A stretch of DNA of 64,000 nucleotides. Origin: Elysia chlorotica (taxonomy: Eukaryota; Mollusca; Gastropoda; Plakobranchidae). Position 1 is the stretch's first letter; the number at the start of each line of letters is the position of its first letter. Below the pieces are notes generated by a model. That model saw only the letters and a program-made list of their open reading frames with translations. It was not told the origin of the DNA and did no database searches. The stretch lies in the NCBI GenBank assembly GCA_003991915.1, contig RQTK01000022.1, forward strand, positions 323,531 to 387,530, in the 5' to 3' direction. Both the position numbers and the translations under genes were made by a program. Of the stretch, positions 51,455-61,870 are shown one piece after another.

Positions 51455-52230
51455 CGTCAGAACTACCCGTTTTTGTAATAAATCCTTGCAGAATTACTCA
51501 TCTTGATTTGTTGTTCGTGCCACGATGAACGAATAAAGAAATTCGCTTCAAAATAGTTGTTTTCCCCAAATGGTTGTTTTTGCGCGGATTGCTTTTTGTC
51601 AATATTTATTTCGAAACGTCTGGCTTTACTTACTGTTGTTCAGAAGTTTCTTTGGTTTTATAATTATAAATCAAATACACCGAGTTGTATTTGATGATTA
51701 AAATTGTTCGTGTAAGCAATATAGAATATAAAAGTGTTTTTGTAAATAAACTTGTACAGTATATTCGTACTTAGCATTTTGGTGGGCTTTTGTCTAATAT
51801 TAATATTATCCCATCAACTCACTAAAGGAAAGGTTAATAACACTGAAACCTGGATTTTTTTTCTTTATTTAAGAGTGTAATTTATTTATTAAGTAGTGAC
51901 GTTTGTGAAAAATAATATAATCGGTCGCGCAGCTCTAGCACAATTTTTAATTAAGTCTTTGTGTTTGTGTGTGTTTATTGATAAACACTTAATGACATTA
52001 AACGACGCACAAACATTAGTGGAGATTATATTAAGACACTGAGTGCATGGGCCTTATTGGTTTGTCATTTGTTGAAAATGTTTTAGATGTTTTAGTTAAA
52101 ATGTGTTACACTGAGCATGGGTTTAAATGAGTAATATCTATTATGTGATAAAAGGTTATTTTTGTTCAATGTCGCCTTTGTGTAAGTTAATGGTATGTTT
52201 GTAGTCAATAATTTGCGTGATTTAAAAAAA

Positions 52231-52859
52231 GATAAAATATTTTTTAAAACACTCTCAAAGTCATATATGTTAATAAACCAGAGTGCAAATGACATGCTTG
52301 TGTCTTGAAAAACCAGTTTAACAAAAGACTGAAAGTAGACATTCATCGCGATGAGACGGAAGTCAAGTTATACTTCGTCTCTAGTTGGCATGTAAATTTC
52401 CTGATCTTAGTTTTAAGACACGTTCTCGTGATACCCTAGTTGCAACAGGTAAATTTTAAAAAGCCAACAAGCAAAAAAATGAACAAATACTTTTTAAGTT
52501 AATTTTTGAACTTCAATGATATCATTTAATAAATTTCAATGAAGAAAATTTTGAAGAATGTGCTTTACTGATGTTAGCTAGGTGATTTTGAAAAGCGAGT
52601 TTTCAAAATACATGTATATTTTATAAAGATTAATTATCTGCGCCTGTGTGGAAAAAATAAAGAAACGATACTTATTGGATATTGTAGTAGTTCATACTTA
52701 TGTTTACAAGCCAAACACTCTGAATTTGAAGTAGGAGAAAATTATTTTGATTTTCATAAGAACAAAATCATCGTAAACGGCCAAATAGTTGCTTCTATCA
52801 TGTTTAGCAATTTTTTTTCGGGGAAGGCATCAATGATCAAGGACATAGATTAACACCCA
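52231..52859. other. Unique AT-rich DNA, no gene seen
   Basis: No supported feature. Confidence 0.5.
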
Positions 52860-52985
52860 CGAGTTAGGCATAAAAAAGGAAATCGATCTGGAGCAATGTG
52901 GTCAGCCCAATCGCACAATTAAATAGCGCCTGGCACGAGTAATGAAGCTGTCAGAGTTGGCCACCTTTCTGTGACAACCATGTTC

Positions 52986-52999
52986 GTTTCCATGGCAAC
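52986..52999. promoter_or_regulatory. RFX X-box-like palindrome
   Basis: GTTTCCATGGCAAC fits the ciliary-gene X-box consensus RYYNYYWN(1-3)RRNRAC. It sits in a GC-richer patch (about 52860-53010). No start site or ciliary gene is visible next to it, so it is a candidate only. Confidence 0.25.
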
Positions 53000-54000
53000 G
53001 ACGTTCCCTTATGACAAGCACCAACGAGTGTCATAATACAGCATATTCTGTCTTACAAATCGCCCGATCTGACCACACATTGCAAATAGCAGATTTTTTT
53101 TCCTACATGATTTCGGATATTTCCGATTGCAGTAAATCTTTTCTTTGGTGTTTTGAAGTCTTTAGATTATTGAGACTTTATTCCACCGTCGCCAGATTTT
53201 GAGACCTTTTTTTTTAAACATACAAATTAGTTTTCACTATTGTTTTTAATAAGTATAGTTTCCAGAACGATTGTAAACACTAGTAAAGTTTGCGTTTGTT
53301 GTTTCAAATTTTCATTTTTCACATCCATGAAAGATGTGAAGCACACCCCTTTTCGCTTCCCACCCAACCCCGTCCACAGTAAATAAATAAATAAATATAT
53401 AAAATGGCATATCCAAACTAATGTGTGAACTGGGAGTTGCTCGTCTAGATATCTCCAACTTTATTATTTAAGTTTCAGTTAAAAAATTTTTTTAACAAAA
53501 TATCTTCCTTCATTTTCTGGTATATATCGCGAAAAAAGTAAATCTTTAGTATGGATTGTTAACAGAAATTAATATCATCCGCAAGTACACTTTTTTGTCT
53601 CTTTTTCAAATTAAGCATAATTATGTCAGTCCCTGCTAGAAATTTGAGTTTTTATTCGCTGATCAATACTTTTTTAACGTGGGAATGAGTTGTATATAGT
53701 TAGGTATCAGTTATTTAGATGCCAAATGTAGTCATTTAGACACTTTGTTTGTGAACTGTTAATAATTAATCTGTTTACATAATTAAAGATAGGAATGTCC
53801 AAGCCTCCTTTTGAGGATAAGGTATACATAATTGTAAACGTTATGTGAACATACAAAAAAAATGAGCACTCACTTTACATTGGATTGGTGACACCGCTCA
53901 GGTGACAAGTATTTGGTGGACTTTTTAAGTATAACAATTCAATATAGTTACTACGAACACATCTAAATGTAAATTTAAGCACACAGAAATACAATTGAAA
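53000..54000. other. Unique AT-rich DNA, no gene seen
   Basis: No supported feature beyond a short AAAT run near 53383. Confidence 0.5.
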
Positions 54001-54045
54001 TTATCTCTGTCTCTGTCGCTGTCTGTCTGTTTGTCTGTCTGTCTG

Positions 54046-54092
<47 letters not shown>

Positions 54093-54336
54093 GTCTCTCT
54101 CTCTGTCTCTCTCTCTCTTTCTATCTCTCTCCCCCTATCTCTTCCTCTCTCTCTCTCTTTTTTTCATTCTCTCTTTCTTTCTATCTCTCGCCCCCTCTCT
54201 CTCGCTCTCTCTCGCTCTCTCTCTCGCTCTCGCTCTCTCTTTCATTCTCTCTTTCTTTCTATCTCTCTCCCCCTCTCTCTCTCTCGCTCTCTCTCTCTCT
54301 TTCTCTCTCTCTCTCACTCTCTCTCTCTCTCTCTCT
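54001..54336 (+). repeat. Long imperfect (CT)n tract
   Basis: About 335 bp of CT with GTCT, TTCT, CGCT and CCCC interruptions. A higher-order block, TTCATTCTCTCTTTCTTTCT, recurs at about 54161 and 54241, so part of it grew by larger-unit duplication. Confidence 0.95.
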
Positions 54337-54835
54337 TCACATTTTATCTCTCGAGCATTTCCTCCCTTAATTTCCACTCCTCCCTTCTTCTTTTAAGTGA
54401 CCAAGCTTTTCCTCTCTTGTACTCCCTTAAAGCACAGGAATACTTACTCTCCTTGTTCTATACGTGTTTGCGTGTGTGTGTATGTGTTTTCATGAATGTC
54501 ATGTCAACTGGTGCACGCTGATTGTTCAAACAACACAAGTTAGGACAAAATTGTACCAATACACAGACCACTGTCGAATGAAAGGGATTGCATGAAACAG
54601 GTTTGTCTGGCACGGGACACTACAAACAGGCTCTAACCTTCTCGCTTCTACATAATGCATGATGAGACCATGGTACGCGCTGTGCCGACTGCCGATCGAG
54701 AGAGGAATAAATTGCTTGAACTTGTGAACTTCCTGGAATCTGTGAGGGGAATTGATTTGGGTCATCAAAGCTGCCAACCGAATGAACACTCAAACGTGGA
54801 CAGTTTAGCCAAGTTGGAGTACGTTTGTTTGTTTC
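54337..54835. other. Unique DNA, no supported gene
   Basis: A plus frame at 54655 and a minus frame at 54526 are open but unrecognised. Confidence 0.4.
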
Positions 54836-54870
54836 TTTTGTTGTTTAGCGTCCACCGTCAGCACTATATA
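54836..54870 (-). mobile_element. SINE 3'-end fragment
   Basis: TTTAGCGTCCACCGTCAGCA is the complement of the SINE 3' block GTGCTGATGTTGGACGTCAAA. Confidence 0.55.
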
Positions 54871-54967
54871 TGCTTAACTGAGAGAGTAATAGAGAAAGAA
54901 ATAATTATGTAAAAGGAAAAACGGAGGTAGAGTATACATATCAGTTTCCCTACTCTGGTTTGTTTGT

Positions 54968-55068
54968 TTGTTGCTTGCGTCCAACGTCAGCGCTAAGAAG
55001 GCTGTGTTGTGGACGGGCCCAAAGACTTGACGTCTGACAACTTCACGTGCTGCCACACACAAGATAGA
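54968..55068 (-). mobile_element. SINE 3' half, reversed
   Basis: Complement of the SINE body: GCGTCCAACGTCAGCGCTAA, GTTGTGGACGGGCCC, ACGTGCTGCCACACAC. Its head is missing where it meets the next, oppositely oriented copy. Confidence 0.8.
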
Positions 55069-55310
55069 ACTTGGAGACCTGGACTGAGGTCCGCGATTCG
55101 AATCCCACGATCGGCAAATTTATTTGCCCGATTCCGTCCTCTGTAACTGGTCGAGTCGGTGTCAGTATAATGTGACCCACTGAGACAGGAGTCTTGCCCG
55201 CCCTGTCTCGTGTGTGGCAGCACATAAAATTACGTCATTTCCGGGGCCCGTCCACAATACAGCCCTTATTATGAAGACGTTGGACGTTCAACCAACTAAA
55301 CTCAACTCAC
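55069..55310 (+). mobile_element. SINE copy, plus orientation, 5'-truncated
   Basis: Starts within the tRNA head (GAGGTCCGCGATTCGAATCCC holds an excellent B box) and keeps the full body: GTCGGTGTCAGTATAATGTG, CTGTCTCGTGTGTGGCAGCA, GGGGCCCGTCCACAATACAG, GTTGGACGTTCAACCAAC. With the reversed copy on its left it forms an inverted SINE pair. Confidence 0.85.
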
Positions 55311-55315
55311 CCCTG

Positions 55316-55562
55316 GGCTCCTGTCTCGACCGATCACATTATACTGACACCGATACAACCAGTTGGGCACGAGATAGGACGAATAGAGGTTTGCGCGTTT
55401 GTGGGATTCGCATCTCAGAACCATGTGCAGAATGCACAAACAAGACGTAGCTTACGTCTCGTCGAAATAATATAAGAATAAGAAGGCTTGCGACGAGACC
55501 TAAGCTACGTCATGTTTGTGCATCCTACTCTTAGAGACCAAGTCTCTACCGCTTGAGCCAGA
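55316..55562 (-). mobile_element. SINE copy split by a hairpin insertion
   Basis: On the minus strand the A box (TGGCTCAAGCGGTAGAGAC, about 55557-55539) and the B box region (GAGATGCGAATCCCAC, about 55415-55400) are separated by about 120 bp instead of the usual 30-40. A 92-bp hairpin (55432-55523) lies between them. The body follows with GTATCGGTGTCAGTATAATG. Transcription by pol III would be disrupted. Confidence 0.65.
55432..55523. mobile_element. Fold-back element with 33-bp near-perfect arms (family copy 3)
   Basis: Arms are 55432-55464 (ATGCACAAACAAGACGTAGC...) and 55491-55523, pairing at 31 of 33 positions, with a 26-base loop containing AAGAAGGCTTG. Its right arm and loop align with the old copies at 36741 and 13043. 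The near-perfect arms make it the youngest copy. Confidence 0.8.
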
Positions 55563-55898
55563 GTAAAAAAGACAAACGGCTTGCAAATATGCTTTTTTTG
55601 GCGTACGGTTCGCAGCTCTGGATCAGTTAGGTTTTGCTTCACAAGTTGCCTCCCACCCAGGTTTCCAAAAATAACAGGCAAGTCACCGAAATGAAAAAAA
55701 CTTGTAAGATGGACACAGAGAGAACAATAACAGCCATAAAACATTTCTCTCCAAACACTCAATCAGTTCATAACGGCAATAGATGGGATTTTAAACATAA
55801 TAACTTACTTAGAAGAACAAACAAAAAAGTAAGTGAAATATGGTACTTCTTTTTAACCGATTTCTCCTGAAAAAAGATAATCGATGTATCTCTTTCGC
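55524..55898. other. Unique DNA, no gene seen
   Basis: Beyond the SINE head at its left edge, nothing recognised. Confidence 0.45.
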
Positions 55899-55923
55899 NN
55901 NNNNNNNNNNNNNNNNNNNNNNN
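55899..55923. other. Assembly gap (25 N)
   Basis: Lies at the left border of a CT/TATC/CA simple-repeat block. Confidence 0.99.
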
Positions 55924-55946
55924 TCTCTCGATCTATCTATCTCTAT

Positions 55947-55977
<31 letters not shown>

Positions 55978-56133
55978 TGTCTCTGCCTGTTTACCTTAAG
56001 TATGTTTCTTTTGTTCTATCTCTCTGTCTCTCTGTATCTGTCCTCTGTGCGTGTCTCTCTATGTCTGTCTTTCTATATCTGTCTCCCAGTCTACCTCTAG
56101 ATAGACTGGCTGTCTGCCTCTGCCTGTCTCTCC

Positions 56134-56191
<58 letters not shown>
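55924..56191 (+). repeat. CT/TATC, (CA)n and (CT)n block
   Basis: TATC-like units, then CA (about 55948-55968), then CTGT-rich sequence, then pure CT at about 56133-56191. Confidence 0.93.
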
Positions 56192-56195
<4 letters not shown>

Positions 56196-56631
56196 ATGTC
56201 GGTCTGTACGTCTGTTCTCAGTTCCATACCAGAAACTCCATTAAGCTTATTTCAGCGACTCTCCTACGCTCTGACGTGAGACATGGTCACCCCAACAGGT
56301 TGCCTTTTTAGGGCTGACAATCCACTGTAGAGCTTCAAGGATGTGTTTACAACCCGCGCTGGCCCATGTCTCAAGTAATCAGAGGCGCGGGAGAGTCAAC
56401 AACTTAATTTACTGTTTGGCGTGTTTGCGCGTTTTGGTGGGTCTCAAGAGATTCGAGGGTTTCTTTCTGTGTTTTTTCTTTTTTTTTTACCTTTTTTGTT
56501 TACTTGTCTTTGTTTACTGTTTTGGTGTATTCTTACTTAACTTAGTTATGACCGGTTTATTATTTCAAATGAGGGCAATATTAATTTTGTTTATCAATTT
56601 ACTTATTTATCAATAGATTTCAGTCTTGTTC

Positions 56632-56634
<3 letters not shown>
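56192..56634. other. Unique DNA, no supported gene
   Basis: A 91-codon frame at 56341 is Phe/Leu/Val-rich and lacks splice support. Confidence 0.4.

Positions 56635-56712
<78 letters not shown>
56635..56712 (+). repeat. (CT)39 microsatellite
   Basis: Uninterrupted CT of about 78 bp. Confidence 0.96.
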
Positions 56713-56714
<2 letters not shown>

Positions 56715-56770
56715 GGTTTAACGTCTCCTGGGTTCCTCGGAGGGATCCTATACGACGGGCTTCAGTCTTG
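56713..56770 (+). repeat. Possible element flank fused to the CT array
   Basis: CGGGTTTAACGTCTCCTGGG and GGATCCTATACGACGGGC directly follow the CT run, in the same order as the weaker version at 4041. Confidence 0.35.
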
Positions 56771-57601
56771 TTTTCCTTAGTTTCTATTTATTTGGGGTTT
56801 GGGGTTGGGGTGGTAGAGGTGTGTTGCCTCTCTTTGTAAATGTATAGATTCGAAGACAAAACCTTCAACATTTCAGTCGTAGGCCTACCGAGTCAAAATG
56901 TGTTCATTTCTAATATTTTCGATTTTGTATTTAATTAATACTTGTTACTGCTACTGCTGTAAGATTTAGGATAATTAATTATAGTCTCAGATAAAATATT
57001 GCTTTTAGTAATCAATTAAGCTTAGTCGAACTCCTAGGATCAACAATTTTGAAAATTATAGTTATGATAGGTGTACAAGGGGCATTGAAGTAAACTCCAG
57101 CACTTAGTAAGTGTTCTTTACAATTTATCAAACTGACAGCAGGCGTCGGAATAATGTTATGAGCATGTGTGGTTAATTAATTTTAAAAGAGAACCTTTTT
57201 TAGAACAGTTTGAGTTAAAATATGTTATTGTTAACTAAAAATATATGTTATACTTCGTTAATGCAGATTCATTGCAGATTGTTTGATGGACTTAAATTTT
57301 AAGGAGCTATCTCTTAACTGGAAGCACAAACCATGGCTCATGCGTTGTAATTTTTCTTTTTTTTTTAACATTTAATAATTTTTTTTACCACTCGTGCTTT
57401 TTTTAGGAGGTAGACGATTTGAATCAGCTTGCTGCTGATTAAAGAATGAACTTTGTACATCTACGTCTGTAATTTGATTGGTGTGTTGAAAACAAAGGCA
57501 AAATATTCAGGGAGTTGTATCTAAAATGATCGCTATTAGCTAACCTAATAAGTGGCATTATAGTTTTTATGCAATACGCCAATATAATATATTTTACACA
57601 G
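56771..57601. other. Unique AT-rich DNA, no gene seen
   Basis: Contains a TAGGCCTA at about 56880. No exon supported except the short candidate described at 57872. Confidence 0.45.
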
Positions 57602-57871
57602 CAACGGGAGGGTAGAATTTATCTTCTTCATTGTTGGTGAGCGCCAAGAGAGTGTATAAATTTTGACCCAGACAACCTCTAACTGCATTGAATGTATGTG
57701 CACTGCTTGCTTTGCCAAAATATAACTTCAAAATGGAAAAAAAGTAATAAAAATTACGTCTAGCTTGAAAGCTTTTCATCTAATTTAATTTTTTATAGTT
57801 TGGGTTATACATTTCAAGCGTGATATATTTTTCTCATAGCGAATTATTATTCAGTGTTTGTGTTTTTTCAG

Positions 57872-58087
57872 TTTAGTTGACTCAAACGTATTCCTACAGT
57901 ACACAAACTCTACTGATGCTTTTGATAACTGTGTAAACTTTAGGCATAATTTCGGCGGTCAGATTTTCGTGAACGTAGTCAGAAGCAATCAAAGTTTGAT
58001 GAATATTTGCAATGGCAAGATTAGGAGTATTCCAGGACAGCAAAATTATGTGTACAAAAGAAACAACATTATGAGTTTATTAAAACA
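57872..58087 (+). CDS. Internal-exon candidate, CUB-like ectodomain segment
   Basis: Bounded by a good acceptor (GTGTTTTTTCAG, ending 57871) and donor (ACA/GTAAGTG at 58088). The exon is 216 nt and reads through without stop. It encodes about 71 residues starting LVDSNVFLQYTNSTDAF, with Cys at 20 and 46, N-glycosylation motifs NST and NQS, and SLMNICNGKIRSIPG then RNNIMSLL. The second Cys followed by a turn and an N-N-I-M strand recalls the second half of CUB domains. A 35-nt segment at 57602-57636 (acceptor TTTTACACAG, donor GTGAGC) is phase-compatible as a preceding exon. Alternatives: chance frame, or another extracellular fold. Confidence 0.38.
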
Positions 58088-59025
58088 GTAAGTGTTGGGT
58101 TGAACGAAAAACACCAAAAAAGGGGAACACAAAAAAGAACATGATAAAAACTTTTCTTCTCTGTGAAATTATCATTAAGGGCCCATAAAGACGAGGTAAA
58201 TGATACAATATTTAGCGGAGAGTGGTTACAATAAATAGAATCCTTATAACTGTTGTAATCATTTGGTGTCGAACTGCCCTACTTTCCAAAACCATTAGTA
58301 TTCTCAGTTTTCTCGGTTTTGGACCTCATCAGTCTTGTTTATAAATGGGAAGTCGTTCTTCGTGGTCCATTTTTCTTGGCGATAAGTTAATTGAGGAAAT
58401 GGCAACAGACAAATTACTGTACAGTGGCAGAAGCCTTACTCGTTGTTATTCTGTTCTAATCACCAAACAGCTCGCACGCTGCTCTGACTCATACGCTAGT
58501 CTCTCCCCTAACTGTAAATTGCTTTCTCCAGTCATGGCTCTATTATTTAATTTGTTTAATCACACGTTATTTCCATTTAGTTCTAAATAATCTAATTATG
58601 TTAAATAGCATATTTTCATGATATTTAGAGATCTATAACATTTATGAAATTGACAACAACAAGTTGTTTTGGATTGTTGGTTTTGTTTTTTGTTGATTTT
58701 TTTCCTGTACTACCCTTAATGATATAGGATCTTCTCATTCCATTTCACAGTTAATAATATTTATCACCACTTCCATTTGAATTGATCCTTCAAATCGCTT
58801 TTTTAATTCTTTATTGTTTTATAAAAAGTTAAACAAAAAAAAGAGTATCCTTCTAATGGCAGCACTTGTCTTATCAGATGCTTCGCACCAGAGCGCATCG
58901 TTTCCAAACGAGCTTGCACAAAAGAGCTCGCTAGGGGCACGTTCAACCTGCCTGCTGTATCGATCAGCGCCTGAGTCCGGCAACATGAAATGCTAGCCAT
59001 GACTAGATTTCTCTAGGTGCCCGCC
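58088..59025. other. Unique DNA, no supported gene
   Basis: Open frames at 58345 and 58814 lack splice context. Nothing recognised. Confidence 0.4.
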
Positions 59026-59070
59026 GGTCCTATACGGTCCTATACGGTCCTATATGGTCCTATATGGTCC
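59026..59070 (+). repeat. 10-bp tandem repeat, 4.5 units
   Basis: GGTCCTATAC twice, then GGTCCTATAT twice, then GGTCC. The A/C switch shows two rounds of duplication. Confidence 0.95.
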
Positions 59071-59157
59071 TCCTGTCCACGGCCTAAGTGAAGAGCCTTC
59101 CCTGGGGCTAATCGGCCGACCATTCCACTCTGCTGGAGGAACTCTACTGGGGATGAA

Positions 59158-59460
59158 TTTGGGGAAAATAGAGGAGAGTAAGAGAGAAAGAATGAGAGAG
59201 AATGGAAGAGAGGGGCAGTAGGACAGACAGATAGATATACAGAGAAAGACAAACAGAGAGACAGGCAAAAAAAAGGAAAGAGGGGGAAAGAGGGAGAGAA
59301 AAAAAAAGAGAAGGAGATTTTGTGTGAAAGAAAAAGTGATAATAGAGGCAGGGGGAATGGAGAGACTCATTCAGACAGACAATATAAGCAGACGTATAGA
59401 CAGACGCAGAGACAGCCAAAGACGGGCAGTGACAGACACAAAGAGAGATAGAGTGAAAAT
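59158..59460 (-). repeat. Homopurine (GA-rich) tract
   Basis: Degenerate GAGA/GGAAAG/GACAGA repeats on the plus strand, i.e. CT-rich on minus. The minus-strand Leu/Phe/Ser frames are artefacts. Confidence 0.85.
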
Positions 59461-59609
59461 GGATTAATTGAGGAAGGGGTACGGAAGCTTCGTGATACTA
59501 AGGTTTATTTTGTGTTGGGTTTTCTTTTACAAAATATTTTTTCACGTGTTTTTTTTTTCATGCAACCCAACACTTAATGTTTGTATCATTGACACCCCTA
59601 AATAGGTAG

Positions 59610-59754
59610 TTTTGTCGTCGATACTGCGATGGAAGCGGTAATAGCAATTAAAAGTACAACTGATGGTCCTCATAGTTTACAACTTAGAAAAGAAGAAGAA
59701 AAAATAATATGCCCGACTGAAACAGAAGTCGTGCTATCTGTGAACCGTCTCTGT
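59610..59754 (+). CDS. Second exon candidate of the 57.9-63.6 kb chain
   Basis: After AAATAGGTAG the frame reads FVVDTAMEAVIAIKSTTDGP and continues to ETEVVLSVNRLC, where TGT/GTGAGA offers a donor. It enters with one base, matching the two bases left by the exon ending 58087, and leaves in phase 0, matching the segment at 63414. The F-x-x-D after N-N-I-M would fit the last strand of a CUB domain. The acceptor has a poor pyrimidine tract. Without the donor the frame stays open to 59874. Confidence 0.22.
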
Positions 59755-59874
59755 GTGAGAGCAAAAAGCAAGAAACATTCCCTGGCGTTAGTTTCCAGAT
59801 CGTGTGAGCAACTTTTTCTTGCTGACAATGGACATTTTTATATAACATTTCTTATTCATTTTGTCTACGTTTAA

Positions 59875-60860
59875 CTTGCACTATTAAATTTGCTTACAAG
59901 TGTTGCTTAAACACTTATTGCGGTATAGGCACAGTCTTATTTCGACGAATCTCTATAATTATGCAAATATAGGAATCGAATTGTAAGTACATTTATTTTC
60001 CAGACATATAGAAAATTTCTTGGATGTCTCAAATTAAAATTAGGGAGAACATTGTGAAACATGATATAACTTTCTTCGAGACATTTTTATCGAATTTTCA
60101 ATCGGCAATAATCGTTTTACTATGTTAATAATAGTTTTCCGTAACCACATTTTAACATTTTATTAGCTTTAGGCGACAAGAAATTCAAAGTAAAGATATA
60201 ATAAAGAATAAATTACAATAATAATAGTACAAAATTAATGTTTTATAGGGTACCAATTCTAAGAAACTCAGCTCATGGCGTTTTTACACATGAAAATGAA
60301 CATTAAAAAGGAGCAATTAAGTTTTGTGGTGGACTGTTACATAATAATTTTGGGTACAGCAGCACTGAAAGCTCTCTCACCATTTTTAGTTTTACGCATG
60401 ATGAATGTGTTTTATTATAATTATTTTTCTTGCGTTAACATGAAACAGAATTTTTAGTTCCGCATAGATATTTAGCTTAAGTAAACACTTTTAACACAAC
60501 TCTAGCAAATATTCGGATGAAGAGAAAAATAAGAAATTCTGAAACCACACGTTATAAGAAAGATAACACTCGAAGCATGTTTAAAAAATCTTAAGGGAAA
60601 TCATGGAGCATGGCTCTGATTGCTTTTTTCTTCCTTCTAGGCATGCGAACAATATCTCATTACCAATTACATGTTTATACAGAACGTTAGATATATATTG
60701 TTTTATGCTACCCTTCCTCTCTCTTTTCCTTGGGGCTCAATTTCCATGGGTCTAACATGACCCTATAGAGAAGAATGACAGAAGAAATCCTCACAGGTTT
60801 GAGCAGGTTCAAAGTGACATTTAAAGAGGCACAAAGCGTCTTTGAGAGGATTTATAAAGT
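59875..60860. other. Unique AT-rich DNA, no supported gene
   Basis: A frame at 60275 contains SFVVDCY, faintly like the SFVVD start of the segment at 59610, but it has no splice support. Confidence 0.35.
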
Positions 60861-61094
60861 TTGAAAAGAAGGTTAAAGGCAAAGAGGAAAATGAAAAAGA
60901 GGAGAAAAGAAGGAGAAGAAAGAAAGATAGAAAAAAGTGAGAAAAAAAAAGAAAGAAGAAGATGAGGAAGAAGAAAAGGGTTGAAGAGCACGAGTAAGAG
61001 GATGAGAAGGGAAAGAGAGAGGAATAACATAAAACGGATGGACAAACGAGCTGACAATTTGAAAGAGAGAGGGGAGAGAGAGAAAGAGGAAGAG

Positions 61095-61135
<41 letters not shown>
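60861..61135 (-). repeat. Homopurine tract with (GA)n core
   Basis: AAGAGG/GAAAGA repeats ending in a GA run at about 61100-61131. Confidence 0.9.
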
Positions 61136-61136
<1 letters not shown>

Positions 61137-61440
61137 TTTATTTACATGATGAACTCCAGATACAATTTTGGAAGGAAGTCTGGGATATTGAGGGGTGGGG
61201 CACAGAGGGAGGGAGGAGGAGGTAAAGAATGCTCTGAGAGATTGAGGCATGCCTGAAGAGAAGCGTGCATGTCTGAATGACCACTGGAACCCTCTTGGCG
61301 AGGCCGAGACGAAACCAGGAGTGTCAACTGCTTGGGGCTATGCGGGAGACTGATGAAATAAATATAATATTGATTTCATGGCAGAACAAGGTGTCAACAT
61401 TGAGGTAAGACAGAGTTAGACATGTCACGTTCGGAGAGAT
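61136..61440. other. Unique GC-richer DNA
   Basis: Non-repetitive interlude between two purine tracts. No feature recognised. Confidence 0.4.
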
Positions 61441-61870
61441 AACAAATTAGATGTTCCGAGAGATGAGGAATAAGGGAAAGAATAATAAAGCGAGAGATAC
61501 AAAACCTGTGATGATTGTGGCCCGAAAAGTTAAAGGAAAGAAAAAGGGAAAAGAAAGGGTGATGCTTTGCAGGGTGTGAATTGGGAAGGGAGGGGGCGGA
61601 GGAATATTTGGAGGAAGAATGGTGGGGGAGGGAGACAGAAAGAGAGACCGTGTGTATGTGTGTTCAGCTAACACAATAGACAGAGAAAAAAGAGAGAAAG
61701 AAGAGGAGGGAAATGAAAATTAAGAGAGATAGGAAAAATAAGGTGAGAAAGAGATTCAGAGAGCGAGAGGTATAGAGAGAGAGAGAAGACGGACAGGCAT
61801 ACAGAAACATATATACAGAGACAAATAAAGACACAGAGACAAGAGAAGTAGAAAGGGTGGGTGAATAGGT
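61441..61870 (-). repeat. Homopurine (GA-rich) tract
   Basis: More than 400 bp with strong purine bias on the plus strand. Includes GAGAGAGAGAAG and GACAGGCATACAG-like units. Confidence 0.85.

Larger units (their letters stand above)
48974..52230. repeat. Tandem segmental duplication, copy 2
   Basis: Matches 45611-48973 in the same orientation. It has gained a LINE fragment (49541-49961), lost about 0.5 kb, and carries a 4-bp deletion near 49035 that breaks the open frame seen at 45612. Divergence from copy 1 ranges from zero over 191 bp to roughly a tenth of positions near the left end. Confidence 0.95.

Noticed and set aside
45611..52230. LTR retrotransposon interpretation of the direct repeats
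   Set aside because: Copies abut with no internal coding region, primer site or polypurine tract, and are far from LTR-like in content.
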